Shown here in pieces: positions 52,736-63,151 of a stretch of DNA of 64,000 bases (positions are counted from its first letter, which is position 1; every line of letters begins with the position of its first letter). The stretch is from Symbiodinium sp. CCMP2592 (Eukaryota; Sar; Dinophyceae; Suessiales; Symbiodiniaceae), in assembly GCA_905221615.1 (NCBI GenBank), contig CAJNDT010005833.1, positions 288,501 through 352,500 on the forward strand, given 5' to 3'. The notes beneath the pieces were generated by a model that saw only the letters and a list, made by a program, of their open reading frames with translations, had not been told where the DNA came from and did no database searches. Position numbers and translations under genes: made by a program.

Positions 52736-52866
52736 GTATCAGGTTTCATTGGCTATACGTACTACCCCAATCAGCCACAGAAATACAAGGTTGAACTTTC
52801 TGCTTCCTACTAAACCATAAGAGCCCAAGTATTGGGGATCTAAGTATCAGGTTTCTGTGGCTATAC
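52736..52866. mobile_element. Family B deletion copy within a direct duplication
   Basis: The B element (52,758-52,844) lacks part of its right half. GTATCAGGTTTCATTGGCTA at 52,736 and GTATCAGGTTTCTGTGGCTA at 52,844 flank it directly. Confidence 0.8.
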
Positions 52867-52925
52867 CCGGAGCCCTGGACTCTACCGGCGTGCCTTTAAA
52901 AGAGTTCAGGCTGGCGTTACAGTAT

Positions 52926-53011
52926 CTACCTGGACCCCAAAAGTATGTAGAATAACAGCCTTTTATGGGTATTGGGCCATTATTTTACCTACTTTGGGAG
53001 GTTTAGGTACC
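52926..53011. mobile_element. Inverted-repeat element, family O
   Basis: TACCTGGACCCCAAAAGTAT ... CTTTGGGAGGTTTAGGTA; the near twin of the copy at 50,190. Confidence 0.9.
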
Positions 53012-53269
53012 TTGAGAAACCTAAACCTTCAAACGGACAGCCCTCGAACCCAGGCCTTAGACTCCACAGCCTTCAATGCACGGCACTAAGTCTTTGGGAA
53101 TTGGGGCTTTGAGGATTTTGAGTTTTTGGGTATATACGAGGGCTAAACCTAAACCGTACAAGCCCCAAACCCCAAGCCTTTGGATGTTTGGAGAGCCTCC
53201 TACCTTGCTGTGAACCTACCACTATTTAGCCCCTACAGCAGCTCCGAAAGAACTCTAAATCCTAAACCC

Positions 53270-53645
53270 TATCCACAATCCATAACCTTCATAGACAGTT
53301 GTATGGGAACCCTAAACCCTAAACCATATAATCCCTAACCTAATCCCTAAACCCTTATATAGGAACCCTAAACCCTAAACCATATAACCCCTAATCCCTA
53401 AACCCTTATATATACGAACCCCTCCTCACTACCCAGCCCAAAGATTCCTGGGACCAGGTCTCTCGGAGGCGACGTGCAGGAGAAACCTCGCTGGAACCGG
53501 GGTTGCAGGGCTTCATCCGGCCATGACGGGTTCAGGGCGTCAGTTTAGGGTTGAGGGTTCAGGGTTTAGGGTTGAGAATTTGGGGTTTAGGGTTCAGTGC
53601 GTCAGGGTTCAGAGTTTACAGGGTTTAGGGTTCATGGGTGTAGGG
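53270..53645. repeat. Telomere-type tracts
   Basis: C-strand units with TATAGGAACCC/ATATAACCCC spacers at 53,305-53,430, then G-strand units at 53,530-53,640. Confidence 0.7.
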
Positions 53646-53726
53646 CTTTAGGGCTAGACTTATGAGGTTTGATTAGGACTTTAGCGTGTTTGGCTTCGGG
53701 GTTTACCCCTAGGCTGCATATACAGG

Positions 53727-53912
53727 GGCCGTAATAATTGCTAATACTATGTTTTGGGGGGCTTCCTTATGAAAACTAGAGTACTAAACCCTAAGATTGG
53801 GGCCTTAATAATTAACAATACTGGTCTTAAGTTTTTTTGGTGGGTCCTTACAGTACTCAGAGTACGATGGATGGGCCCCAAAACCCTATTCCAATTATCA
53901 AGACCCCTAAAA
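53727..53912. mobile_element. Two family K elements, partly overlapping
   Basis: ACAGGGGCCGTAATAATTGC opens one; a second starts at ATTGGGGCCTTAATAATTAA (about 53,796) and ends CCCAAAACCCTATTCCAATT then ATCAAGACCCCT. Confidence 0.65.
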
Positions 53913-53959
53913 CCCCAAACCGCCGGACCCCTACACAGCATGCTTGGAGCCCTAACCCT

Positions 53960-54060
53960 CGGGGTCCAAAGGACCCAATAATTAGGTACTTAGGTTTCGG
54001 ATAGTAGTTACGTAGGTTACTATTTTGGAGAGTATATGATAATTAGGTACTTGGACCGCT
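53960..54060. mobile_element. Inverted-repeat element, family P
   Basis: GGGGTCCAAAGGACCCAATA ... GATAATTAGGTACTTGGACC. Opposite orientation to the copy at 22,965 and closely similar. Confidence 0.82.
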
Positions 54061-54792
54061 ATGACACTCTTGAGCTGTGACCACCAAGCCTGCACTAGCT
54101 ACTGTAGGAACCTGATTAAGAAACCCTGGGCCTATACCCCCCAAACTAGTAGGACCCAAATAAGGAACCCTAATAAAGGCCCAAGGTTTCTTAATCAGGT
54201 TCCGACATTACATCTTAGGCTAGGATTTGGGGTTTCGGGTGTTCAGGGCGCAGGAGTCCAGGGTTTAAGCTCAGGGTTTGGGGGGTTAGGGTTTCGTTCG
54301 GGGTCACATGCTGACGGTGAGCATCCAAAGCTCACGCAAGCCAAACCGCCATCTTGCAAGACCCTAAACCCTAAACCCGAACGGAACTTGGGGCCTGCTA
54401 AACCCTAAACCCTACAAACCCAAGAGTTAAAAGCTTCTTACACCCTCAAGCCCTGTCCCCCGCCGAATCCGCAGTGACCGAAACAGGGTGAAATGAAGAT
54501 ACGTTGGATGAAGGATCCCGTATTCAGGTTGAAGGTGCATTGTTTAGGGCTTTCATTTGGGATTCTCCCACCTAGCTAGCCCTAACACCCAAATGGTCGA
54601 ACCCCAAAACCCTGACGGCCTTTGCCACCGTCAGACTAGCAGCCTTCTCCAAGTACCTGCTTGTTGGGTCCTTTGGCGCTTGTTCTTAGGGGCTGAGTAC
54701 CCTATGTAGCCCAAAGAAGGTTAAGCTTTCCAAATATAATAGGCTTACATAATCCGCAGAAAGATACAGGTTTCCTACTCAACCACTTATTA

Positions 54793-54890
54793 CCCTAAGG
54801 GTCCAAGTTCCTGATAATCATATACTTGCCCAAAAGCAACCTACATAACTAAAACCCGAAACCTACCCAATTGTCGATCTTTTGACCCCC
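54793..54890. mobile_element. Family P element, diverged
   Basis: CTAAGGGTCCAAGTTCCTGA ... TCGATCTTTTGACCCCCATA. Confidence 0.65.
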
Positions 54891-54902
54891 ATACCCCATA
54901 GC

Positions 54903-55042
54903 TACGGTAGAAGCCCAAAAGTTGGAAACCCAATAGCCTCAATCCTTAAGAGATCTTAAGAGCAATGTATAGGGTAGTATAGGGAATCTCAGCACTAGTT
55001 GTCCTGAATCCGGTTTCCAACTCTTTGGAGGTTTGCAGTAGG
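54903..55042. mobile_element. Family D element with short internal duplication
   Basis: CGGTAGAAGCCCAAAAGTTG ... GGTTTCCAACTCTTTGGAGG then TTTGCAGTAG. TCTTAAGA and TATAGGGTAG are repeated internally. Confidence 0.8.
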
Positions 55043-55150
55043 GCTACGGTTGATGATATAAATCCTGCATTACCCATAATAAGGACTGTGCCATAATTCC
55101 CATAGTTTAGGGTCCTTAAGGTAATGCAGGATTTAGATCATCAGCCGTAG
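55043..55150. mobile_element. Inverted-repeat element, family A
   Basis: CTACGGTTGATGATATAAAT ... GGATTTAGATCATCAGCCGT then AG. It directly abuts the D element on its left. Confidence 0.9.
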
Positions 55151-55166
55151 GGTTTCACAGAAGCAC

Positions 55167-55211
55167 CAAGCGCCGTGCATCAGCCGCCCAAGGAAGTCCC
55201 ATAGAAACTGC
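55167..55211 (-). CDS. Candidate exon (QFLWDFLGRLMHGA)
   Basis: TTGCGAG|GCAGTTTCTATGG (AG|G), one base, QFLWDFLGRLMHGA, two bases, GT donor (TTG|GTGCTTC). Both splice ends are good. The intron that follows on this strand begins only about 16 bases before the family A element. Product unknown. Confidence 0.45.
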
Positions 55212-55257
55212 CTCGCAAGCAGCCCGAAGTCGGGTTCGTCTTACAAGGATGTCACGT

Positions 55258-55450
55258 AGGGGCCTTAATATTAATAATTAGAACAGGGTTCCCTTAAGGG
55301 GTTCTTTAAAGAGTGCTTTAAGAGATCCATAAGAGGGTTCTACGATGTAGGGGCCTTAATAAATAGACTAGGGTTTTGCGGTATGTTATTCCATATTTAG
55401 AAGAAGGAACCCCCAAAATAGTATATGCAATTATTTAGGCCCCTATATCC
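55258..55450. mobile_element. Family K fragments
   Basis: A short left end at 55,258-55,290, AAAGGG-type filler, then a K element at 55,344-55,450 (GTAGGGGCCTTAATAAATAG ... ATTATTTAGGCCCCTATAT). Confidence 0.7.
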
Positions 55451-55607
55451 CTGGAAGGGGTTCCATGAGGGTCTATAAGCCCTAAACCCTTTGGTACGGA
55501 TGTTAGAAGGATTCTAGAACGAGTCCTGTAGCATTTTTTGCTTGTGATGTGTGCAATCCGGGGTTTTGGGGCTCAAGGGAGCCCTAAACCCTACACCCTA
55601 AACTTAT

Positions 55608-55690
55608 GTGTATTTATTTATTTATTTATTTATTCATTTTGCTTATATATATATATATATATATACACATACATATATATATATATATGC
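55608..55690. repeat. TTTA and TA microsatellites
   Basis: TTTATTTATTTATTTATTCA followed by two TA runs. Confidence 0.9.
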
Positions 55691-55849
55691 GGTGCCTAGA
55701 GTTTGGGGTTTTAGGATGTTTCGGGCTCAGCCTCCGAGTCTTCATGGCGATCTTGAGATTTCGTCTGTACATGTGCAGTGTAGTATATACCAGACGCAAT
55801 TATACGTATAGTCTGTGTATCTAATTCCTATGGCATGTTCTAGTAGAGA

Positions 55850-55854
55850 GAGGG

Positions 55855-55908
<54 letters not shown>

Positions 55909-55966
55909 CAGAGACAGAGACAGAGACAGAGAGAAACAGAGAGTGTGTGTGTGTGTGTGTGCGTGC
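55850..55966. repeat. GA / GACA / GT compound microsatellite
   Basis: GA run, then GAGACA repeats, then GT and GCGT. It is the strand-reversed counterpart in type of the CT array at 43,545. Confidence 0.95.
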
Positions 55967-56497
55967 GCGTGCGTGTGCTCGTTCGTTGGCGGTTTGGGTT
56001 CAGAGCGTTCGAGATTCTGGCAAACCTAGACCCTTGAAAAGCTCCATTGAACCCTCAACCTGAAGCCCTCAACAGCTTGAACGCCGAACAGTCAACAGCT
56101 AAACTAAACTCTAAACCCTCGTATACCCTGATTTCTCAAAAAATCTGACCCCTGCAGCCTGAAACTGACAACCCGAAAGCCCCAAGACCCTAACAGCCCC
56201 AGAAGCCTCGAACCCTAAATTCAAACCGAAACCCTACCTTAAACCCGAAACCCCAAACTAGACCCTAAACCCTAAGGTCTATCTCTGGAGGCCGTTCTGG
56301 TCTGCCGAAGGTCTGCATGGGACGTGAGAAGTAAGGTCCTGAGTAATATAGAATAACTAACTACATTATTCCTTATTAGGGCTCGGGTTTAGGTTTAGGC
56401 CAGTGATCTCGGAGGCTCCGGCTGCAGCTTCGCCAGAGGATCAGACCCCTATGATAACTGTCGTCACCTCAGTTATAACCCTGGTTGCTAGCAGCCA

Positions 56498-56548
56498 TAA
56501 CCCTAAACCCTAAACCCTAAACCCTAAACCCTAAACCCTAAACAGCAT
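56498..56548. repeat. Longest exact CCCTAAA array
   Basis: Six exact tandem CCCTAAA units flanked by partial ones: the most telomere-like tract in the window. Confidence 0.9.
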
Positions 56549-56592
56549 AGGCCCTTAACCTCAAACACGAAACTATCCCCAACCCTAAACTC

Positions 56593-56647
56593 CCGGAATG
56601 CAGCCTCGAGCGCCCCCTCAAGGCGAACGTGGGCCGAGTGGAGAGAC
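56593..56647 (-). CDS. Candidate exon (SLHSAHVRLEGALEAAFR)
   Basis: AGACAG|GTCTCTCC (AG|G) gives one base plus SLHSAHVRLEGALEAAFR, then a GA donor (CGG|GAGTTT). Helix-forming peptide. The plus strand is also open here (ECSLERPLKANVGRVERP), so strand is not certain. Confidence 0.4.
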
Positions 56648-57199
56648 CTGTCTTGTGGCGATGTAGGGCTTAGGGTTTGCAATTTTCGGGTTTAGTTTGG
56701 GGTGTCTGGGCTGCGTGGCTCCTACAGCTACAAGGGTGTATAAGGAAGAACATGCGCTCATCATATCCTATTTGTGTCTTCCCATCCGCGGTCTGCCTCA
56801 GACGTCGCAATGGTCAGGTTGGACTTCGCAGGATGAAATTTTGGAGCTAAACCAGCAAGGACTTTGTAAGTTGGGCTATGAAAACCCCTGCATTCGGGTG
56901 TTCAGGCCCTGGAGTTGAAAGCTTATGGTTGATTTTTGCGATGGATAGCAGCGTCGACAGACGCATCCCAAAATTGCATGCATTAAAATCAAGTGGCGAC
57001 ACACAGATTCGAGCCCCGCACGTTTTATGCGGCTATACAGTCTGTGGCCGCAGGCAAATCGCCTTTGGAAGTAGGGCTCAACCTGCTCGTTGATGCCAAA
57101 AAGATGTGACCTCTACTCTAGGTAGCTCGACTGTACGATAGCTCGCCTCGTCCAAAGCCCAGCAAAGCAGGGTTAAGTCCACAGGCGGATCATTCAGGA

Positions 57200-57638
57200 G
57201 TGAGAGCGGAGCATCTTCGGCAAGATAGTCCCGTAGTTCAGCCCTGGTGGGCTGGGAGGGACCCGCAGCCTGGATGGCAGGTGGGGCCGCAGCATACAAC
57301 TGCCATTGGCCTGCTCGAAGTCCAGTCAGACATGCCGGCTGACGCTGAATCATACTACGCATGCCCGTTTTGTGATGCCCGATTTCCCCTCCGCAAACAT
57401 CGCGGCGTTCACATCCCGCGGCGCCACGGGCCATGCGCGACTCTACGCTTACCATGCCACATGCCTTGCCTGCTTGCGACATTTCCACACCGTTGCACGT
57501 CTTCAGCGTCACTTGAAGGGGTCGCATGCCTGCCTTCGGCGCACTTGCGGCCTGATCCCGCCCATGGACTTGCCGGCCGTTGTCGCAGTTGAGACGGAGG
57601 ACACCAAGCGTCTCCGTGCTTATGGTTCAACCCTATAA
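57200..57638 (+). pseudogene. Two C2H2 zinc fingers in different frames; retroelement-like remnant
   Basis: One plus-strand frame (open from 57,122) carries CPFCDARFPLRKHRGVHIPRRH, C-x2-C-x12-H-x4-H, at 57,362-57,427. A second frame carries CLACLRHFHTVARLQRHLKG then SH, again C-x2-C-x12-H-x4-H, starting at 57,462. A shift of one frame between about 57,430 and 57,460 separates them. Paired fingers of this kind, with FHT..RL..HL in the second, are what I recall near the ends of LINE-like ORFs in dinoflagellate genomes. Reverse transcriptase motifs were not seen here. An antisense frame (57,078-57,527) is also open. I read this as a frameshifted fragment of a zinc-finger retroelement protein. 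Confidence 0.55.
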
Positions 57639-57829
57639 ACCCCAAACCCTAAATTTTAGAGCCCTGCTCCCCTGATCGGGATCTTGCAAGGGGGCGGAGG
57701 AGGAAAGTCTTCATGCCTGGACCGTCGAAGGCTCTGACGGCCCCTTTTTCAGATTCGGATTCGAGTTTAGGGCGTTTTTGGGGGGGTTTCGAGCCTGGGG
57801 CTTCACACCTACGGCTTAGAACGTTTTAT

Positions 57830-57950
57830 AAAGGGTTTAGGGTTTAGAGGTATAGGGTTTAGGGTCTAGGGGTTTAGGGTTTATAAGGTTTTGGGTTGAG
57901 GGCTTAGGGTTTTGGGCTTACGGCTTAGAGTTCAGGGCTTACTTAAAGGA
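57830..57950. repeat. TTTAGGG tract
   Basis: About ten drifted G-strand units ending just before a family M element. Confidence 0.75.
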
Positions 57951-58056
57951 TCATGGGACTTAGTAATTAGGGTTATAACCACTTATAACCCCAAGTAAGG
58001 TACTTATAACCTACGTATAACCCTACTGACTAAGTCCCATGATCCCCCAAGTAGGG
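57940..58056. mobile_element. Inverted-repeat element, family M
   Basis: ACTTAAAGGATCATGGGACT ... AGTCCCATGATCCCCCAAGT. Inner stem AGGGTTATAACCACTTATAA. Confidence 0.85.
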
Positions 58057-58234
58057 TTTTGGCCTCAGGGTTTGGGCTTGGGGTTCAGGGCTCGGAGTTT
58101 AAGGCTTAACACCTTTCAGTGTTTCGAAGGTTTCCTTAAGACGTCTGTCTTCGGAAGCTCGAATCACCACTGAGAGCTGCGGACTACGAGTCAACCCCAA
58201 CGAAAAAAAAACAAACCGGTCTGTAGGGGCCTTG

Positions 58235-58346
58235 ACAACTACCTATAGTCTCCATTGTAATTCCTTTTTGGGTTACTTTTTGGGATCCTTAATAGAAAAT
58301 GGGTTAAACCAAAAAAAGGGAACTACAATTGAGACTATAGGTAGAA
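58235..58346. mobile_element. Inverted-repeat element, family F
   Basis: CTACCTATAGTCTCCATTGT ... CAATTGAGACTATAGGTAG. Confidence 0.85.
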
Positions 58347-58378
58347 CTGGGCCTTGGTTTTGGGATTTCTTGGGATTG

Positions 58379-58453
58379 ATTATATATATATATATATATA
58401 TTGCTCTTAAGGATTGAAGCTATCGGGTTTCCGACTTTCGGGCTTCTACAGTG
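58379..58453. mobile_element. Half of a family D element fused to a TA run
   Basis: A 22 bp TA microsatellite leads straight into TTGCTCTTAAGGATTGAAGC ... CGGGCTTCTACAGTG; the other arm is missing. Confidence 0.75.
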
Positions 58454-58544
58454 TGATTACATTAGTCACTAACAATTACTGGCACCCCAAACCCTGAACT
58501 GAGAGCCGAAAGTGTCCCATGATCCTGTATTGGCCGAGTCACAG

Positions 58545-58591
58545 GAGCATCGACGCGAGGCGACGGTGCGCCTCCGGGACGTGCTGTCTAG
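58545..58591 (+). CDS. Candidate exon, plus strand (EHRREATVRLRDVLS)
   Basis: GTCACAG|GAGCATCGACG (AG|G), EHRREATVRLRDVLS plus AG, GC donor (CTAG|GCCG). Charged helix, family unknown. A longer frame (58,512-58,712) in the same phase continues past the donor. Confidence 0.4.
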
Positions 58592-59266
58592 GCCGTTCGT
58601 ATGGTATGGGGGTCTCACCACCAGAATAAAGTCTCATAAGGTCTTATGGCGTTATAAAACTTCTTATAGAGACCTCGCTGATCGGCTTTGTGGGGTGTAT
58701 AGGGTTGTGTAGGGCATTACCGGGCTATTGTTGGTGCTTCCATACTGCTACTCTACACCGACGGTTACGACGGCGACCACAATTATCCATTCAACCCAGC
58801 ATAACAAAGGTACTAGTGCTGGGAATGAAATGGCATCGTAAAACAATGAGCACTATCAGTCACATACACAGTCGTCCCAACAGCATACCTGCAGCCAAGG
58901 TAACAACTCCCTAAACCCTAAGCCATAAATCCAGCATGCCGAGAGTAACAAAAACAACAACCACCCATGCGAGGCGATTCTGTAGCAAACAAGATAGCTG
59001 GCACAGCTAATCTTAAGCACTAAACCTCTGAGAACAGCACGGAGAATAATCAGAAGAGTCGTAGGTGCCGATGGGATAAGCCCATTGCTGGTGTCCTTTT
59101 CTATTCAAGTGCACGCAGCGCAGCAGTGTCATTTCTCTCTTTATCCGGGGAATCTCTGAATATCAGAGCTTTTCCTGCCAAAGACTTTGGTAGCCCCGGT
59201 ATAATCACTGGAGGTAGTCCTTACATTCCTTACTCCACTCTCCCCTGAACGCAGTAAGTCACATAC

Positions 59267-59380
59267 TATAGGGGCCCCGAATTAGAATAGGGTTTTGGTG
59301 TATTCCATTATTCCATTCTAGAATGATAATAAGGACCCCCCATAATAGCATAGGCAATTATGAGGGCCCCTATACTACAC
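59267..59380. mobile_element. Family K element, intact
   Basis: TAGGGGCCCCGAATTAGAAT ... AATTATGAGGGCCCCTA with TACTA on both sides, a probable 5 bp target duplication. It gives the best view of K termini. Confidence 0.85.
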
Positions 59381-59481
59381 CCAACATGATTTAAAGTCGT
59401 GTCTAGCAGCGGGTCCACAGCCGTGTCTAGGAGCATTTAGAGCTCCTGGCGCGTGGGAGCTTATCAATCCGATTGGGGCTT

Positions 59482-59580
59482 GGGGGGGGGGGGGGGGGGG
59501 GGTATACTGTAGCATTATTACAACATACCACAAGCGCAAATATATACGTACATACATACATGCATACATATATAATTTGA
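59482..59580. repeat. G21 run followed by TA-rich simple sequence
   Basis: Twenty-one G, then TATACTGTAG and later TATATACGTACATACATACA. Confidence 0.95.
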
Positions 59581-59807
59581 CAGATAAATGCGACAAGAAG
59601 TGAGCAACCGAACCAGCAGCAGAATAAACAGTGTGTATATATCTGCACATACACGCAATCGCATGTACAAATACTAAGATGCAGACGTAAGTATGGGTAT
59701 AGATGTCGATATGGATATCCCTTGCTGTTCCTGGTTATACTTAAAAACTACCTGAAAACCCTATTCTCAGCATGACGGCCCCCCCACATTAATCAGGAAT
59801 CTGTGTG

Positions 59808-59945
59808 TTTAGGTCACCAAAATAGTGCGGCACTCTTGTAAAAAGGTCCCTACAAGGGGTCGTAATTTAGAGAACTACCCACACATTCGACCAAACAGCA
59901 ACTTACATGACTACTATGCGAAACCCAGGTACCTAATGATTGGGT
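59808..59945. mobile_element. Fragments of family I and family P elements
   Basis: CAAAATAGTGCGGCACTC ... GTAATTTAGAGAACTACCC (I subfamily as at 2,908), then AGCAACTTACATGACTACTA ... GTACCTAATGATTGGG (P). Confidence 0.65.
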
Positions 59946-60119
59946 TGGGTTTTGCCTGCTTCTTGACGACATAGGAAAGGGTTCCTGTATCCCCAAGCCC
60001 TACAAAATAGTAGGTCATGACCCCCCGCCCCCCAAATTATAGTTATAGGATATATGATCCCTAACACAGTGGGCTTTTGGGATTTCCAGGAAGGGCCCAA
60101 AACTAGACGTATAGGGGTT

Positions 60120-61100
60120 GTGAGTCGAGGGTTGGATGCCTGGCTATGAGGGTGGGGTTAGGGTTTAAGGTAACTAGTGCTAAGGTTAAGGGATTTTTTG
60201 GTTTGGGGTTTAGGGAGTAAGCTTCGGGTTTAGGGTCGTTCGAGGATTTAGAGCTGGATCAATCGTGTCGACGTAGCAGGCGTGCGACAACAGGCACACT
60301 GGCATCCAAAGATTCCCCAGCTAGCAGATCATTCGGAAACCGTCACAGTGTCGCCCGCTCCATCAAATAAGCCGAAATGCCTCAAACCACAACTCGTAAA
60401 TAAACTTCAATCTGCAGTTTGCGAATCCAACCCCTCCCCCCCCGCAACGCATCGAAACATCCTACGAGCCCCAGACTATAACTATTGCTGCCAAACTACC
60501 CTATTCGTTGCTCTTGCATCCGACCACCCACAACCCACCCTAAACCCTAAACCCCGAAGCGGGAAACAATGAAACCCCAGACAAGCGATACCTGGAGGGT
60601 TCATAGGCTGAAGTCTTATGCCTCGGGGCATGGCACATTCAAAACATCTAGCTTAAACAGGCAAAGCCTGTGGGTTGAACTGCTTCAACGCCTGCTATGT
60701 GAGAACTCCACCACGATCCACAAATTACTCCCGGCCCCTGCCCGATGCCCCCACGACTTGTAGTTCATTTTTCAACCTTAAACATTGAGCAAGTACTTCC
60801 CCCAAAGCATATGCCGAACAACTCAAAATCCTAAAATAATACACGGCTAGCCAGCTCCTACCCGTTGTCCCGATCTGGCATCCCATATCCATACCCCTTA
60901 ATAAGAAGCCTGAACTTTAAAGCCCTTAATTCCCCAAATTCCCTAAACCCTGAACCCTAAATTCACTAAACCCTTAAGCCCTAAACCCCAAATTCCCTAG
61001 ACCCTAAACCCCCTAAAGTCCTTAAACCCTAAATTACCTAAACCCTAAACGCTAATCCCTAAATTCCATTTCCTTAAACCTGAACCCTAGAAAGCCGGCT
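60120..61100. other. Mixed unique and telomere-type DNA
   Basis: G-strand units at 60,150-60,235 and C-strand units at 60,930-61,090. Plus-strand frames at 60,282-60,572 and 60,569-60,763 are open but carry no domain I recognise and no clear splice pair. Confidence 0.45.
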
Positions 61101-61156
61101 GATCTCAGCGGACCCGGTGCTCTCTTTGGCAACGGACGGCGACCAGGGAGCAGGGA

Positions 61157-61440
61157 TAATACAGGAGCCTTAATCTATACTTGTACTGTTTTGGTGGTTC
61201 CTTGTTCTATTTAACAATACAATGGGGCCTTGATAGATACCTGTACAGTTTTGGGGGTTCGTTATTGTAAGTACAGTATAATGGGCCCCAAAACCCTATT
61301 CTAATTATGGAGGGTTACTTCTAAAAGCCTAACTACCTGGACCCTAAAGAACCTACCTTTTCAGGGTTCCTTACTATGAATTCTTTTAGACTGTGGTTTT
61401 GGGCCAAAACGTGTATGTAATTAAATATTTAAGCCCCTAT
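61157..61440. mobile_element. Family K elements, two or three fragments
   Basis: ACAGGAGCCTTAATCTATAC, TGTACTGTTTTGGTGGTTCC, GGGGCCTTGATAGATACCTG, GGCCCCAAAACCCTATTCTA and ATTTAAGCCCCTATATG mark successive ends. Confidence 0.65.
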
Positions 61441-61534
61441 ATGTTTGGGGTATGACCGGGCATACACAGGATCTCACGCTACGGGCTGGGTTTCACTAGG
61501 TGTTACAACTGCGGCGCTTAATCTCTACGGGTCT

Positions 61535-61621
61535 CAATATCTCGGCTGTAAAGGGAACTTCCTTCTGGCCAATCAGGCCTTTGTCTGTATTGTCCCCCGT
61601 CGGTCGTCGCATCATCGCATC
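61535..61621 (-). CDS. Possible exon, strand uncertain
   Basis: Minus strand: TGCGAG|GATGCGATG (AG|G) leads into DAMMRRPTGDNTDKGLIGQK and further open sequence; several donors are possible. A second minus frame and a plus frame (YLGCKGNFLLANQAFVCIVP) are open across the same bases. The block is repeat-free. Confidence 0.35.
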
Positions 61622-62535
61622 CTCGCACTACAAATTCACTCGTGCAGTAGATCCGTCAGTGGCGCAGGCGCATGTGCATCCCATCGATGGTCCTAGCTCT
61701 GCATCCCATGCTAACCACCCGTGCATATTCCACCTTGTGTCCTCACCATGGACCCTAAAGCTTCAACCATCAGTCCCTACGCCCATGGCTGGCTGTGAAC
61801 CTAGGTCCACCACCCAAACCCTCCAAACGACTCATGCATTTTAGCTCTACATCCTTGAACTCTAAACCCTAAACCACTGTTTTAAACCCGAAACTCTGAA
61901 CCCTGAACCCTTCCATCTTTTGCTGCCTAAGCCCCAAATCCGTGACCCCGACCAGCTTCGAAATTCCCAATTTAAAGGTTCCTTTGAAGGGTCCTATAGG
62001 AACCTTTAAACAGGCGAAATATTAGACTGGAAGCGACTTGTAAGGACCTTTTAATACAGTAGTCAAAATAGAGGGTTTGGGATTTAGCATTGAGGGCGTG
62101 TGGGGAACAGGGCTGTGCTATAACAATATTCGGGCCTTGGCAGGGGGGCGGGTGTAATGCTAGAACTATAGCTCGAAAATAAGAAACCCTTCCGGAACTG
62201 TTTATCTAGTAGTCAGCCACCACCACAAAAATCTTTTTCGACAGTGAAGCTTAGCTTATTTTTAGTTTGATCGCAAATAGCCGAACTCTAAACCCCAAGC
62301 CACACATAAAGCTTCAGAAATTCCAACCCTAAAATATGTGGATCCTTGCGTTTAAGGTTTATGGGCTTTTTGATCTAGTGTTTGGTGGTTTTGGTGATGT
62401 CCTCTGACGCTTGAGCCCGAAAGTGGTTCTTGGCAGCAGCGACGGTCGGACTTGCTATGCAGCAATGCCACGAAGTCGAACGCAGCTGAATGTGAGATTC
62501 CGAGCTTGAGGCCTGGCCTTATGGATCACAGTACC

Positions 62536-62637
62536 TGATAACCATCCACCCTGCCAAATAGTAACGTACATATCTAATTACGATGTAGCCGAAGCCCAAT
62601 TACTTAATTTTTTGGTCCGTTGGACCCGTGGGGTGGT
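62536..62637. mobile_element. Family P element, diverged
   Basis: CCACCCTGCCAAATAGTAAC ... TTTTTTGGTCCGTTGGACCC. Confidence 0.7.
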
Positions 62638-62835
62638 CCGGGGTTCGAGATCTAGCTCCACGTAGCGTTTGGCTTTGTTTGGGGTCTGGGGCCTCAAGGT
62701 TCGAACCCTCAACTGAAACCCAAACGAAACCTTGAACCTTAAACCCTAGACACTAAACCTGAAACCCTCAACCCTAAACATTGAACTCTGAAACCCCGCA
62801 CCTAAACCAAGGCATAGGGCATCAGACGCTCTACT

Positions 62836-63118
62836 GAGTCTGGGGTGCAGTGCTCCGACCTGACTGCTTCTATGCTAAGCTGCTAAACCCTTATACAAAA
62901 CTGATCCCTAAACATCCCTAAACTCCAACCCTCATAGAACAGAACCCGGTAACGACGAATGTGCGAACTCTCTGCTGAGTCTGGGGTGCAGTGCTCCGAC
63001 CTGACTGCTTCTATGCTAAGCTGCTAAACCCTTATACAAAACTGATCCCTAAACATCCCTAAACTCCAACCCTCATAGAACAGAACCCGGTAACGACGAA
63101 TGTGCGAACTCTCTGCTG
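62836..63118. repeat. 141 bp tandem duplication
   Basis: The unit starting GAGTCTGGGGTGCAGTGCTC and ending GACGAATGTGCGAACT.CTCT occurs at 62,836-62,976 and 62,977-63,117 with no difference I could see. The unit has some CCCTAAA-like bases but is otherwise unique. Confidence 0.95.
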
Positions 63119-63151
63119 ACACACTCCGAAGCTCAATCTCTCACTTGCAAC

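Noticed and set aside
55555-55578. Spliced-leader relic (CCGGGGTTTTGGGGCTCAAG)
   Set aside because: Only loosely similar to the dinoflagellate leader; several mismatches in the conserved 5' half, so not supportable.
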